The position numbers and the translations under genes were made by a program. DNA of 64,000 nt from Bradyrhizobium sp. SZCCT0153 (GTDB lineage: Bacteria > Pseudomonadota > Alphaproteobacteria > Rhizobiales > Xanthobacteraceae): NCBI RefSeq assembly GCF_018129995.1, contig NZ_JAFCKS010000005.1:186001-250000 (forward strand), given 5' to 3'. Below the pieces are notes generated by a model. It worked only from the letters and a program-made list of their open reading frames with translations, searched no databases and was not told where the DNA came from. Below, piece after piece: positions 32,576-42,555 of this stretch. Within the stretch, counting starts at the first letter, position 1, and each line of letters opens with the position of its first letter.

Positions 32576-34294
32576 TCACTTCTCCGCCAGATAGACCTCG
32601 CCCAGCAGCGACGAGTTCGACCACGGCACCTGCTTGCTCTTCGTGGACGAGACCACCTCGGCCCGCACCCGCGTCAGCATCTGCTGCACTTCGAGCCCGG
32701 GCGTGCCGAGATGGCGTGACAGCGCGGCGGAGAAGGGCGAGTTGGCGCCTTCGCCGTCGAGCGCGACCTGGCCCGGTGCGGTGGCGAAGGCGATCAGCGT
32801 GCCCGCGCCGAGCGTCGCGCCGGCCCCCAGGCTCGTTGGTGCTGCGAGGCCCGAGGCGCCCTCGATGGCGCGGTTGTTGCCGGCGGCCGCGACCTGCTGC
32901 GCCATCGGATTGTTGCGGCAGGCATCGAAGATCAGAATATTGGTGCGGACCTGGTCGTCGAGGCCGGCCATGATCGTGTCCATGTCGATCATCGCATCCG
33001 TCATGCCCGTGCCCGGCTTGAGCTCGACGTCGACGGGTATGAGATAGTTGCGGCCGTCGACCTGAACGCCGTGGCCGGCATAGTAGACCAATGCGACCTG
33101 TGCCCGCGCCGCCTCCCGCAGAAAATCGCGCGTCATCTTCTGCATCGTCGCGTGATCGAGATCGACGCCTTCTGATACCGTGAAGCCGATGTCGCGCAGG
33201 CTCCTGGCGACGGCGCGCGCGTCGTTCGGCGGATTGGGCAGCGCCTTGACATGCGCATAGGCGCCGTTGCCGATGATCAGCGCCATGCGTGTGCCGCGAG
33301 CGGCCGGAGCAGGCGAGGGCATTGGCGCCGCGCCGGTCTGCTGCGGAGCATGGGCCGCGCTCGGCTGCGTCGTCGGTGCCGGTGCATCGCGCGGGATCGG
33401 CGCGCCCGCATCCGTCACCAGCGACAGTCGCACCTTTGCGGTGGCCTGGTTGGCCTTGCTGCCGGCATCGGAAGCCACGATCGCCAGCGTCGCCTTGTAA
33501 TCGTCTTGCGCGTGCGCGTAGTCGCCTTTGGCTTCATAGGCCAGCGCGCGATGGGTGTAGCCCGAGATCAGCACGCTGTTCGGGGGCGTCATGATGTTGA
33601 CGGGCGGCTTCTCCTTTGCGAGCCGGATCGCCTCGCTGCCGTCGGCGATCGCGCGACCGAAATCGCCTCTGGCACGCCAGATCGCGGTGCGGTTGATCAG
33701 CGGTTGCGGCAGCGTCGGGTCGAGCCGGATCGCCTGGTTGATGTCGGCCAGCGCCCCGTCGAGATCGCCGAGGGCCTCCTTGGCGATGCCGCGGTTCTGG
33801 AACGAAAACGCCGACCCGGCGTCGGCCTTGATCGACATATCGTAATCGGCGATTGCCTTGGCGTAGTCGCCCTTGCCTCGCCAGGCGTTGCCGCGATTGT
33901 GGAAGATGATGCCGCTTGGCGGGCCGAGCTTCAGCGCATCGTCGAAATCGGTGATCGCGATCTCGTGCTCGCCCCTGTCGTAGTAGGCCGATCCCCTGAG
34001 ATTGTAGGCCGCCTGGCTCGGCTGGAGCCGGATCGCTTCGGTGGCGTCAGTGATAACCTTTGCGTAATCGCCCTTCTTGTTCCAGCCCACCGCGCGCCAG
34101 AAGTAGACCGTCGCGAGCTGCTCGCCCTTGAACACCTTCAGCGCGATGATCCTGGTGCAGGCGTCGATCATCTTGTCCGCAGGCGTCGTGTCGGTGGTGC
34201 AGAGCGGCCCGAGCTGGCTGCGCGCCTGCGCGAGACAAGGTGCGGCCCACAGAGGCGCGGCGAGCAGGCAGAGCGCGATGAGCAGGCGGCGCAT
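32576..34294 (-). CDS. Secreted TPR-caspase (peptidase C14) protein
   Basis: A 572-residue protein. A signal peptide covers residues 1-23 (LLIALCLLAAPLWAAPCLAQA). Residues about 60-275 hold five or six tetratricopeptide repeats (for example ARGDFGRAIADGSEAIRLA). An Ala/Pro-rich linker spans about 300-335. The C-terminal caspase domain starts at RMALIIGNGAY (336). The catalytic dyad is complete: His408 in YYAGHGV and Cys459 in FDACRNNP. It fits the bacterial orthocaspase/metacaspase-like C14 group, which prefers basic residues; substrate and trigger are unknown. Export to the periplasm is predicted. It is divergent from the HTH-methyltransferase gene, and convergent with the MetE-like gene. 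Confidence 0.9.
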   Translation of the reverse strand: MRRLLIALCLLAAPLWAAPCLAQARSQLGPLCTTDTTPADKMIDACTRIIALKVFKGEQLATVYFWRAVGWNKKGDYAKVITDATEAIRLQPSQAAYNLRGSAYYDRGEHEIAITDFDDALKLGPPSGIIFHNRGNAWRGKGDYAKAIADYDMSIKADAGSAFSFQNRGIAKEALGDLDGALADINQAIRLDPTLPQPLINRTAIWRARGDFGRAIADGSEAIRLAKEKPPVNIMTPPNSVLISGYTHRALAYEAKGDYAHAQDDYKATLAIVASDAGSKANQATAKVRLSLVTDAGAPIPRDAPAPTTQPSAAHAPQQTGAAPMPSPAPAARGTRMALIIGNGAYAHVKALPNPPNDARAVARSLRDIGFTVSEGVDLDHATMQKMTRDFLREAARAQVALVYYAGHGVQVDGRNYLIPVDVELKPGTGMTDAMIDMDTIMAGLDDQVRTNILIFDACRNNPMAQQVAAAGNNRAIEGASGLAAPTSLGAGATLGAGTLIAFATAPGQVALDGEGANSPFSAALSRHLGTPGLEVQQMLTRVRAEVVSSTKSKQVPWSNSSLLGEVYLAEK

Positions 34295-34387
34295 GGCGGA
34301 AACCCCGTAACAGGAGAAGCGCTTGTTTGTTGCCCGGCGGCGCGTCGGGGTTCACGCTCCCGTCATTGGACGTGGGGTAAAGCGATT

Positions 34388-34458
34388 GTGGGTATTCCCC
34401 TAGTGGGCAGAACTTGCTAATGGTCTGGTCCCAACACACCTGCCCACCGTATTCCCAC
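34388..34458. promoter_or_regulatory. GTGGG/CCCAC inverted-repeat region before HTH-methyltransferase gene
   Basis: GTGGG (34388-34392) and GTGGGC (34403-34408) on the left are mirrored by GCCCAC (34442-34447) and CCCAC (34454-34458) on the right, the last ending 2 bases before the start codon. In DNA this could be a paired operator for a regulator. In RNA it would fold into a two-part stem that hides the translation start. There is no Shine-Dalgarno motif in front of the ATG. Confidence 0.45.
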
Positions 34459-34460
34459 CG

Positions 34461-35816
34461 ATGAAGAATGACGAAATCCTGAGCCAGATCACCGAGTTCT
34501 GCCGCAAGGCGGACATGGCGGAATCGACATTTGGCCGGCGTGCGGTGAACGATGGGAAGCTGGTGCACCGGCTGCGCGAGGGAAAGCGCATCACCGTCGA
34601 TACCCTGGAGCGGATCCAGGCCTATATCGCCGCATCGACGACCGGTGGCCTGCCGCCGCCGCGGGGGCTTCAGGTGCCGCCGGAAAAGCGCGATCCGCGC
34701 GGCAATTTCCGCTTTTTCGAGAATCGGCAGAAATACCTGCTGTTCGTCCACACCTGCAGCGAGAAGCGGGTGGTTGCCGAGCGCGTGGCGCTGGAACTCG
34801 CCAGCATCCATCCGCGCCCGCCGGCTCTGCGCATATTCGACGCCGGCGTCGGCGACGGCACGGTGCTGGCGCGGGTGCTGCGCGCAACGCACCAGCGCTA
34901 TCCGCACATGCCGTTCTACGTCGCCGGCAAGGAGCTCAGTCTCGAAGATTTGCGCCTGACGCTGGAGAAGGTGCCGGATCGCATTTTCGAGCATCCGGCG
35001 TCGGTGTTCGTCTTCACCAACATGTTCTACTCGGAGGCGCCCTGGCTGACGCCGGCATCGCCGGCGGCGGCGGCGGCCACCGTCTGGCACGAAGTCCCGC
35101 TCCGGGGCGCATCGTCAGGCGAGTTCGAGCAGCAGATCGCCGAGCTGAGGCCGTTCCTGGAGCAGAACTGGCGCGCCGCGATCAGCCCGCGCACGGCCAT
35201 GCCGCTCTACGAGCGGCCCGTCGTGCTCGTGCTCTACCGCGAGGATCACAGGTTCCTGCTGGATTCGACCATTCCGAGGCCAGGCCAGACCGAGGCCAAT
35301 TTCGACCTCGTCATCGCATCCCAGCCCTACCGTGCGCTGTCCTCGGTCAATTTTCGGGCAAAACGGATCATTGCACCGCTGGCGCGGGCGCTTCGGCCCG
35401 GGGGGCGGCTGATTGGAATCCACTCCCACGGCCAGGATCCGGGCATGGAAATGATCCAGGCGATCTGGCCGGGAGAAAATCCTTTCTCGGTCAGCCGTCA
35501 TGAGCTATTGCGCGCCGTGAAGTATGAACTCGGATCGTTGGGCCGCGACCTAAATTTTAATGCTTATGCGGATAACCGCTCGATCTTCAGGTATGATATG
35601 GAAGCGCTGCCCAACGAGGTGACGGGTACCATCGGAACCTCGACGGCCTTTGCAGCGTGGAATGCGGCGGTGTATGTCGCTCAGATCGAGGACGATCGAT
35701 TGACAGAAATGACTCAAAACGGCCGCACTCTGGATGCCGCCAGGGATGTGCTGCGAAAGTACAACGGGCTCTGGTTTCTCGACGAATCCTACGTCATCTC
35801 GCGACGTCGTGATTGA
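34461..35816 (+). CDS. HTH-domain plus SAM-dependent methyltransferase-like protein
   Basis: A 451-residue protein not matching a named family I know. Residues 1-58 look like a helix-turn-helix (MAESTFGRRAVNDGKLVHRL then ITVDTLERIQAYI). From about 120 it resembles a Rossmann methyltransferase: FDAGVGDG at 126-133 (motif I), FDLVIASQPYRAL at 281-293 (motif IV position), and ARALRPGGRLIGIHSHG at 308-324. A proline-rich linker, GLPPPRGLQVPPEKRDPRG, lies at about 63-81. It is 61 bases upstream of metK, and ahcY follows, so it sits with the enzymes that make SAM and remove its by-product. It could be a methyltransferase, or a SAM-sensing regulator of the two genes. The start lacks a ribosome site. 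Confidence 0.75.
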   Translation: MKNDEILSQITEFCRKADMAESTFGRRAVNDGKLVHRLREGKRITVDTLERIQAYIAASTTGGLPPPRGLQVPPEKRDPRGNFRFFENRQKYLLFVHTCSEKRVVAERVALELASIHPRPPALRIFDAGVGDGTVLARVLRATHQRYPHMPFYVAGKELSLEDLRLTLEKVPDRIFEHPASVFVFTNMFYSEAPWLTPASPAAAAATVWHEVPLRGASSGEFEQQIAELRPFLEQNWRAAISPRTAMPLYERPVVLVLYREDHRFLLDSTIPRPGQTEANFDLVIASQPYRALSSVNFRAKRIIAPLARALRPGGRLIGIHSHGQDPGMEMIQAIWPGENPFSVSRHELLRAVKYELGSLGRDLNFNAYADNRSIFRYDMEALPNEVTGTIGTSTAFAAWNAAVYVAQIEDDRLTEMTQNGRTLDAARDVLRKYNGLWFLDESYVISRRRD

Positions 35817-35825
35817 CATATCCAA

Positions 35826-35877
35826 GGCTAAACATCGCAAACGCCCGCCGGCTTAGCGGCGGAACAAGGGGTTACTG
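35826..35877 (+). promoter_or_regulatory. metK leader with hairpin and alternative pairing
   Basis: A hairpin CCGCC (35845-35849)/GGCGG (35858-35862), with an inner GC-TTA-GC, sits directly before the AAGGGG ribosome site. GCTAA at 35827-35831 is complementary to TTAGC at 35853-35857 in that hairpin, so a second exclusive or pseudoknotted structure is possible. It does not match SAM-II or SAM/SAH riboswitch consensus as I know them. It may be an attenuator-like element or chance. Confidence 0.35.
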
Positions 35878-37074
35878 ATGCGCGCGTCCTATCTCTTCAC
35901 CAGCGAGTCCGTGTCCGAGGGCCATCCCGACAAGGTCTGCGACCGGATCTCCGATGAAATCGTCGACCTGTTCTACCGCGAAGGGCCGAAAGCCGGCATC
36001 GATCCCTGGCAGATTCGTGCGGCCTGCGAGACGCTCGCGACCACCAACAAGGTGGTGATCGCCGGTGAAACCCGCGGCCCCGCATCCGTCACCAACGAGC
36101 AGATCGAAGGCGTCGTCCGCGACGCGATCAAGGACATCGGCTACGAGCAGGACGGCTTCCATTGGAAGACCTGCGACATCGAGATCCTTCTGCACCCCCA
36201 GTCGGCCGACATCGCGCAGGGCGTCGATGCGCTGCAGCCGGGCGAGGTCAAGGAAGAGGGCGCGGGCGACCAGGGCATCATGTTCGGCTACGCCACCAAC
36301 GAGACGCCCGACCTGATGCCGGCACCGATCTTCTACGCCCACAAGATCCTGCGCCTCATCTCCGAAGCGCGCCACTCGGGCCGCGAGAAGGTGCTGGGTC
36401 CGGACTCCAAGAGCCAGGTCACCGTGCAGTACGAGAACGGCAAGCCGGTCGGCGTGCGCGAGATCGTCGTATCGCACCAGCATCTGGTCGAGGACATCTC
36501 GTCCAAGCAGATCCGCGACATCGTCGAGCCCTATGTGCGCGAGGCGCTGCCGAAGGACTGGATCACGCCGAAGACGATCTGGCACATCAACCCGACCGGC
36601 AAGTTCTACATCGGCGGTCCCGATGGCGACACCGGTCTGACCGGCCGCAAGATCATCGTCGACACCTACGGCGGCGCGGCTCCGCATGGCGGCGGCGCGT
36701 TCTCCGGCAAGGATCCGACCAAGGTCGATCGCTCGGCGGCCTACGCTGCCCGCTACGTCGCCAAGAACATCGTCGCGGCCGGTCTTGCCGACCGCTGCAC
36801 GCTCCAGCTCGCTTACGCCATCGGCGTGGCGCGTCCGCTGTCGATCTACATCGACACCCACGGCACCGGTAAGGTGTCGGAGGACCAGCTCGAGAAGGCG
36901 GCGGCGCAGGCGATGGATCTCACGCCCCGTGGCATCCGCAGCCATCTCGATCTCAACCGCCCGATCTACGCACGTACTTCGGCCTACGGCCATTTCGGCC
37001 GCACACCCGATAACGAGGGCGGCTTCTCCTGGGAGAAGACCGATCTCGTCGAAGCCCTCAAGCGCGCAGTCTGA
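35878..37074 (+). CDS. metK: S-adenosylmethionine synthetase
   Basis: A 398-residue enzyme that makes S-adenosylmethionine from methionine and ATP in the cytoplasm. SESVSEGHPDKVCDRISDE at the N-terminus holds the ATP-binding His and metal ligand. GYATNE, the IDTYGGAAPHGGGAFSGKD region and PTKVDRSAAYAARY are invariant family motifs. It ends with TPDNEGGFSWEKTDLVEAL, as usual for alphaproteobacteria. AAGGGG lies 7 bases before the ATG. Positioned between the HTH-methyltransferase gene and ahcY, probably in one transcript interrupted by a hairpin repeat. Confidence 0.98.
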   Translation: MRASYLFTSESVSEGHPDKVCDRISDEIVDLFYREGPKAGIDPWQIRAACETLATTNKVVIAGETRGPASVTNEQIEGVVRDAIKDIGYEQDGFHWKTCDIEILLHPQSADIAQGVDALQPGEVKEEGAGDQGIMFGYATNETPDLMPAPIFYAHKILRLISEARHSGREKVLGPDSKSQVTVQYENGKPVGVREIVVSHQHLVEDISSKQIRDIVEPYVREALPKDWITPKTIWHINPTGKFYIGGPDGDTGLTGRKIIVDTYGGAAPHGGGAFSGKDPTKVDRSAAYAARYVAKNIVAAGLADRCTLQLAYAIGVARPLSIYIDTHGTGKVSEDQLEKAAAQAMDLTPRGIRSHLDLNRPIYARTSAYGHFGRTPDNEGGFSWEKTDLVEALKRAV

Positions 37075-37082
37075 TCACCGAC

Positions 37083-37174
37083 GTCATTCCCGGGCGCCGC
37101 GACGCGGCGAACCCGGGATCCTTATCCATCATGTCGAGAATCCGGGTTCGCCGCGTCGCGGCACCCGGAATGAC
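37083..37174. repeat. Long inverted repeat between metK and ahcY
   Basis: GTCATTCCCGGGCGCCGCGA with its follow-on CGCGGCGAACCCGGGAT pairs with ATCCGGGTTCGCCGCGTCGC with its follow-on GGCACCCGGAATGAC. The arms are about 36 bases, nearly perfect, around an 18-base loop. It occupies most of the 124-base spacer and is followed at 24 bases by the ahcY start. It is a REP-type element of a different sequence family from that at 27848. It could separate expression of the two genes through mRNA processing. Confidence 0.8.
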
Positions 37175-37198
37175 CAATTCAACAACAGGACCTCCGCT

Positions 37199-38620
37199 AT
37201 GAATGCGAAGCCCGGCTTCTCCGACTACATCGTCAAGGACATTTCGCTCGCCGATTTCGGCCGCAAGGAGCTCTCGCTGGCCGAGACCGAGATGCCCGGC
37301 CTGATGGCCACTCGCGAAGAGTATGGCCCGAAGCAGCCGCTGAAGGGCGCGCGCATCGCAGGCTCGCTGCACATGACGATCCAGACCGGCGTGCTGATCG
37401 AGACGCTGGCCGCGCTCGGCGCCGACATTCGCTGGGTCTCCTGCAACATCTATTCGACGCAGGACCACGCCGCGGCGGCGATCGCGGCCGCCGGCATTCC
37501 CGTCTTTGCCGTCAAGGGCGAGACGCTGGCCGAATACTGGGACTACACCGCCAAGCTGTTCGACTGGCACGGCGGCGGTCACCCGAACATGATCCTCGAC
37601 GACGGCGGCGATGCCACCATGTACGTCCATCTCGGCCTGCGCGCCGAGAACGGCGACACCGCCTTCCTGGACAAGCCGGGTTCGGAAGAAGAGGAGGTCT
37701 TCTTCGCGCTTCTGAAGAAGCAGCTCAAGGAAAAGCCGAAGGGCTACTTCGCCGAGATCGCCAAGAGCATCAAGGGCGTTTCCGAAGAGACCACCACGGG
37801 CGTGCATCGTCTCTACGACATGCAGAAGGCCGGCACGCTGCTGTGGCCTGCGATCAACGTCAACGACAGCGTCACCAAGTCGAAGTTCGACAACCTCTAT
37901 GGCTGCCGTGAATCGCTGGTCGACGGCATCCGCCGCGGCACCGACGTGATGATGTCGGGCAAGGTCGCGATGGTCGCCGGCTTCGGCGACGTCGGCAAGG
38001 GTTCGGCCGCCTCGCTGCGCCAGGCCGGCTGCCGCGTCATGGTCTCCGAAATCGATCCGATCTGCGCACTGCAGGCGGCGATGGAAGGCTACGAAGTCGT
38101 GACCATGGAAGACGCCGCGCCGCGCGCCGACATTTTCGTCACGGCGACCGGCAACAAGGACATCATCACGATCGAACACATGCGCGCGATGAAGGATCGC
38201 GCCATCGTCTGCAACATCGGTCACTTCGACAACGAGATCCAGATCGCGGGTCTGCGTAACCTGAAGTGGACCAATATCAAGCCGCAGGTCGACGAGATCG
38301 AATTCCCCGACAAGCACCGCATCATCATGCTGTCGGAAGGCCGCCTCGTGAACCTCGGCAATGCGATGGGCCATCCCTCCTTCGTGATGTCGGCCTCGTT
38401 CACCAACCAGACGCTGGCGCAGATCGAGCTTTTCGCCAACAACAAGGACGGCAAGTACAAGAAGGAAGTCTACGTGCTGCCGAAGTCGCTGGACGAGAAG
38501 GTGGCCCGGCTGCATCTCGCCAAGATCGGCGTCAAGCTCACCGAGTTGCGCAAGGACCAGGCCGACTACATCGGCGTCAAGCAGGAAGGCCCGTTCAAGT
38601 CGGACCATTACCGCTACTGA
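37199..38620 (+). CDS. ahcY: Adenosylhomocysteinase
   Basis: A 473-residue NAD-dependent enzyme that splits S-adenosylhomocysteine to adenosine and homocysteine, relieving product inhibition of methyltransferases. The NAD site GFGDVGKGSAASLRQAG lies in the middle. The active-site region includes WVSCNIYSTQDHAAAA, DDGGDATMYVH and NVNDSVTKSKFDNLYGCRES. It has the insert of about 40 residues (KPGSEEEEVFFALLKKQL) common in bacterial long forms, and the C-terminal Lys-Tyr region (KSDHYRY). A factor-independent terminator follows 26 bases after the stop. Confidence 0.98.
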   Translation: MNAKPGFSDYIVKDISLADFGRKELSLAETEMPGLMATREEYGPKQPLKGARIAGSLHMTIQTGVLIETLAALGADIRWVSCNIYSTQDHAAAAIAAAGIPVFAVKGETLAEYWDYTAKLFDWHGGGHPNMILDDGGDATMYVHLGLRAENGDTAFLDKPGSEEEEVFFALLKKQLKEKPKGYFAEIAKSIKGVSEETTTGVHRLYDMQKAGTLLWPAINVNDSVTKSKFDNLYGCRESLVDGIRRGTDVMMSGKVAMVAGFGDVGKGSAASLRQAGCRVMVSEIDPICALQAAMEGYEVVTMEDAAPRADIFVTATGNKDIITIEHMRAMKDRAIVCNIGHFDNEIQIAGLRNLKWTNIKPQVDEIEFPDKHRIIMLSEGRLVNLGNAMGHPSFVMSASFTNQTLAQIELFANNKDGKYKKEVYVLPKSLDEKVARLHLAKIGVKLTELRKDQADYIGVKQEGPFKSDHYRY

Positions 38621-38645
38621 GACGCAGCGCACCTCAGGAACGGAC

Positions 38646-38680
38646 GAAGCCCCGGAGCAATCCGGGGCTTCGTTGTTTCT
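38646..38680 (+). terminator. Rho-independent terminator after ahcY
   Basis: GAAGCCCCGG (38646-38655) pairs perfectly with CCGGGGCTTC (38662-38671) over a six-base loop, followed by GTTGTTT. It ends the metK-ahcY transcript. Confidence 0.85.
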
Positions 38681-38720
38681 GGACCCCAGGGGTGCGCTAC
38701 GGGCGCCTCAGTCGCCGACA

Positions 38721-39593
38721 TTACGGGGCGACGACCTTGACCGTAGTCCTGAAGACGTCCTTGTTGGGGTTGACGACGACGATGGCGAGATCGCCGACGC
38801 TGAGGACGTCTTCGTTGAGCAGGGTGATCTTGCCCTCCGTTGCGCTGGACCTTTTGAAAGCCCTGTCCTTGCCGTTGATGGTCGCCTTGGTGTCCGTCTG
38901 GAAGCCGCTGCCGGTGACGGTCAACTCTTCCAGCTTTCCTTGCGTGAGCTTGGCCGGGGCAACCTTGAGATCGGTCTCTCTCGCGTTGAGGGGGTTGTCG
39001 CGGTCCACCGGTTTCCTCATAGCAAAGACGGCGTCGAACACGGCGGCAAGCTTGTCGGTTGCCTGCTTGGAAAACATCCCCGCCAACGCTGCGAAAGCGG
39101 CCATGCCGTAGGGGTTCAGCTGCAGGGTCGAATTGGTTGGCACCTGCGTTCCCGCGGGCGGAGTCGAAAGAGTCGGGAGCAGAAGGCCTCCCCGGACGAT
39201 GAAGTAGAACAGCACGGCGAGCGTCATTCCGATCGGCACGCGCAAGATCATGAACCACAGCCAGTTGGTGCTGAGCTGACGGTTGCCGACGTAATCCCCG
39301 AACGACGTCATGGTGTGCGTGAGGCCGCCGAGTGCTCCGGCGACAATTACGGTGAACAGCATCTGCTTGTCCGGCTCCCAGGAATGCCGCGAGAAGAAGA
39401 TGTGGAAGTCCTTGAACGCACCGCCACCCGTTTCAAGGACAGGCCAGGTCGCTATGAGAAGGTAGAAGAACAGCACGGTTATGAACAGGTAGAGCCCACC
39501 CATCAGGTTGATCGCGTGGATGGAGGGAGGCGTGATCAGTTCAGTCTCGCCGTCGCCATGGTCGGGCGAGCCATCAGCGCTGTGATCTGTCAT
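38721..39593 (-). CDS. Membrane protein with C-terminal IPT/TIG-like domain
   Basis: A 290-residue protein from the ATG at 39593 (GGGG upstream). The frame is open to 39782 but that part lacks hydrophobic or family pattern. Hydrophobic segments lie at about 27-50, 78-100 and 112-137, with a further amphipathic helix near 161-190. The end, about 208-290, has an Ig-like IPT/TIG pattern (KVAPAKLTQGKLEELTVTGSGFQ, LSVGDLAIVVVNPNK). Family function is unknown. It is divergent from the monooxygenase gene and ends about 40 bases from the ahcY terminator. Confidence 0.75.
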   Translation of the reverse strand: MTDHSADGSPDHGDGETELITPPSIHAINLMGGLYLFITVLFFYLLIATWPVLETGGGAFKDFHIFFSRHSWEPDKQMLFTVIVAGALGGLTHTMTSFGDYVGNRQLSTNWLWFMILRVPIGMTLAVLFYFIVRGGLLLPTLSTPPAGTQVPTNSTLQLNPYGMAAFAALAGMFSKQATDKLAAVFDAVFAMRKPVDRDNPLNARETDLKVAPAKLTQGKLEELTVTGSGFQTDTKATINGKDRAFKRSSATEGKITLLNEDVLSVGDLAIVVVNPNKDVFRTTVKVVAP

Positions 39594-39802
39594 CAGAACC
39601 CCAATAGGAATGAATTGAAAGAGCAGCCTGAAATAATTCGCGTTATAGTAGATTTTAAGTTCTGATGCAATCGCGGGCCCATTGCAGCGCCCAACGGACG
39701 CTCTGGCACTCCGTTGTCGCGCCGCACCCAACGGACGAGTCCGCGGCTTATCGATTGACTGGCTGAGAAGCAGGCCAGACAATCCGCACGGCGGAGGAAA
39801 CC

Positions 39803-41263
<1,461 letters not shown>

Positions 41264-41281
41264 TCACGCCGCCGTCTGCGG

Positions 41282-42523
41282 TTATGCCTTGCGTGTCGTG
41301 AGCGCCAGCCCGAGATCGATCGCAAGTGCAAGCACAACGGCGCCGCCGCCGAGCCCAAACAGGACCAGATAGTCGCCGCCGGTCTGCGCGTAGATCCAGG
41401 AGAAGCCGTAAGCGGCGGCCGCCTGGAACAGCGCAAAGCTCGTGGTGGCGTGGCTCCATGTCGCGCGCTGCTGCTCGGTCGAGTGCGGGACGAGCTCGTG
41501 GATGCGTCCGAGCACCAGCGGCACGATGCCGGGCGTGAAGCCGCCGACCACGACGCTCGACACGATCAGCGAGACCGGCGCGGTGCTGACGGTCGGCAGC
41601 AGCACGGCCACCGCCTCGATCAGAAAGGCTGCCCGCAGGGCCGGGCCGAAGCCCGAGCGGTCGCCGAGATGGCCGGTGACGAGCGGGCCCACGACCGCGC
41701 CGAGGCCGTACAGCACCCAGTAGCGCGATCCCGCGGCAATACCCTGGCCGAGGCCACGCGCGACGAAATCGACGATGAAGACCATGTGCGGCACCAGCGC
41801 CACCGCGTTGAGGCCGTACTGGACCAGCAGCGCGCGGGCCGCCGTCGATGCATGCTGGTGCTTCGCGTGATGCAAAGGCGCAGCATCAGCCTTGGCTTCC
41901 GCAGGCCAGTTCCGCCAGCTCGCAAGAGTGAGCAGGGCAGACAGGGCGCCGAGACCATACCAGCTCTGCTGCAAGCCTTGTTGCAGGAGCAGCGGCACCA
42001 GCGTGCCCGAGGCGGCGACGCCAAGGCCGACGCCCGCAAAGATCACGCCGCCAGCGATGCCGCGTCTCGCGGCCGAAATGTGCGGCAGGATGACGGAGGC
42101 CGCCAGCACCATGATGATGCCGCCGACGAGACCCGACAGGAAGCGCCAGGCGAAGAACCAGGCGAACGACACCGGGGTTGAACTGGCGAAGAAAGAGAGC
42201 GTGGCGAGCAGCATCATCGCACGCAACGCGCGCACCGCGCCAATGCGGGCGGCCACAGCGCGTGCCGCGAGTGCGCCGGCAAGGTAACCGGCAAGATTCG
42301 CCGCACCGAGATAGACGACATCCGACGCGCTGAACCACTTTGCCGCGATCAGCGCCGGGATCAGCGGCGTGTAGGAGAAGCGGGCAAGGCCCAGTCCGAC
42401 CAGCGATGCGGACAAGCCAGCCGCGGCGTATCGCCAGCTCATTTGTGAAGTCTGTTGTGAAGCCGGTCCCGGCCGCTGATGCGGCCGGGCCTTAACGTGT
42501 TGCTTCGTACCTGTGTTGGTCAT
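41282..42523 (-). CDS. MFS transporter, YbfB-like
   Basis: A 413-residue twelve-helix transporter of the YbfB/YjiJ-like group. The N-terminal hydrophobic stretch ASLVGLGLARFSYTPLIPALI is the group signature, and GHLGDRSGFGPALRA is the MFS loop. The ATG at 42523 is preceded by a strong GCAGGAGGATGAA site; a longer open frame to 42619 has no such site. The first 28 residues are polar and basic. It is the third gene after the SDR and tautomerase genes, suggesting import or export of a related small organic compound. Confidence 0.88.
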   Translation of the reverse strand: MTNTGTKQHVKARPHQRPGPASQQTSQMSWRYAAAGLSASLVGLGLARFSYTPLIPALIAAKWFSASDVVYLGAANLAGYLAGALAARAVAARIGAVRALRAMMLLATLSFFASSTPVSFAWFFAWRFLSGLVGGIIMVLAASVILPHISAARRGIAGGVIFAGVGLGVAASGTLVPLLLQQGLQQSWYGLGALSALLTLASWRNWPAEAKADAAPLHHAKHQHASTAARALLVQYGLNAVALVPHMVFIVDFVARGLGQGIAAGSRYWVLYGLGAVVGPLVTGHLGDRSGFGPALRAAFLIEAVAVLLPTVSTAPVSLIVSSVVVGGFTPGIVPLVLGRIHELVPHSTEQQRATWSHATTSFALFQAAAAYGFSWIYAQTGGDYLVLFGLGGGAVVLALAIDLGLALTTRKA

Positions 42524-42555
42524 TTCATCCTCCTGCGCGCTCGGTCGCGCGCGGA

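Noticed and set aside
35817..35877. SAM-II or SAM/SAH riboswitch before metK
   Set aside because: The region is short and lacks the conserved loop sequences of those classes. Only a generic hairpin with an alternative pairing can be supported.
37058..38632. 524-codon minus-strand frame
   Set aside because: Antisense to ahcY; no family pattern of its own.
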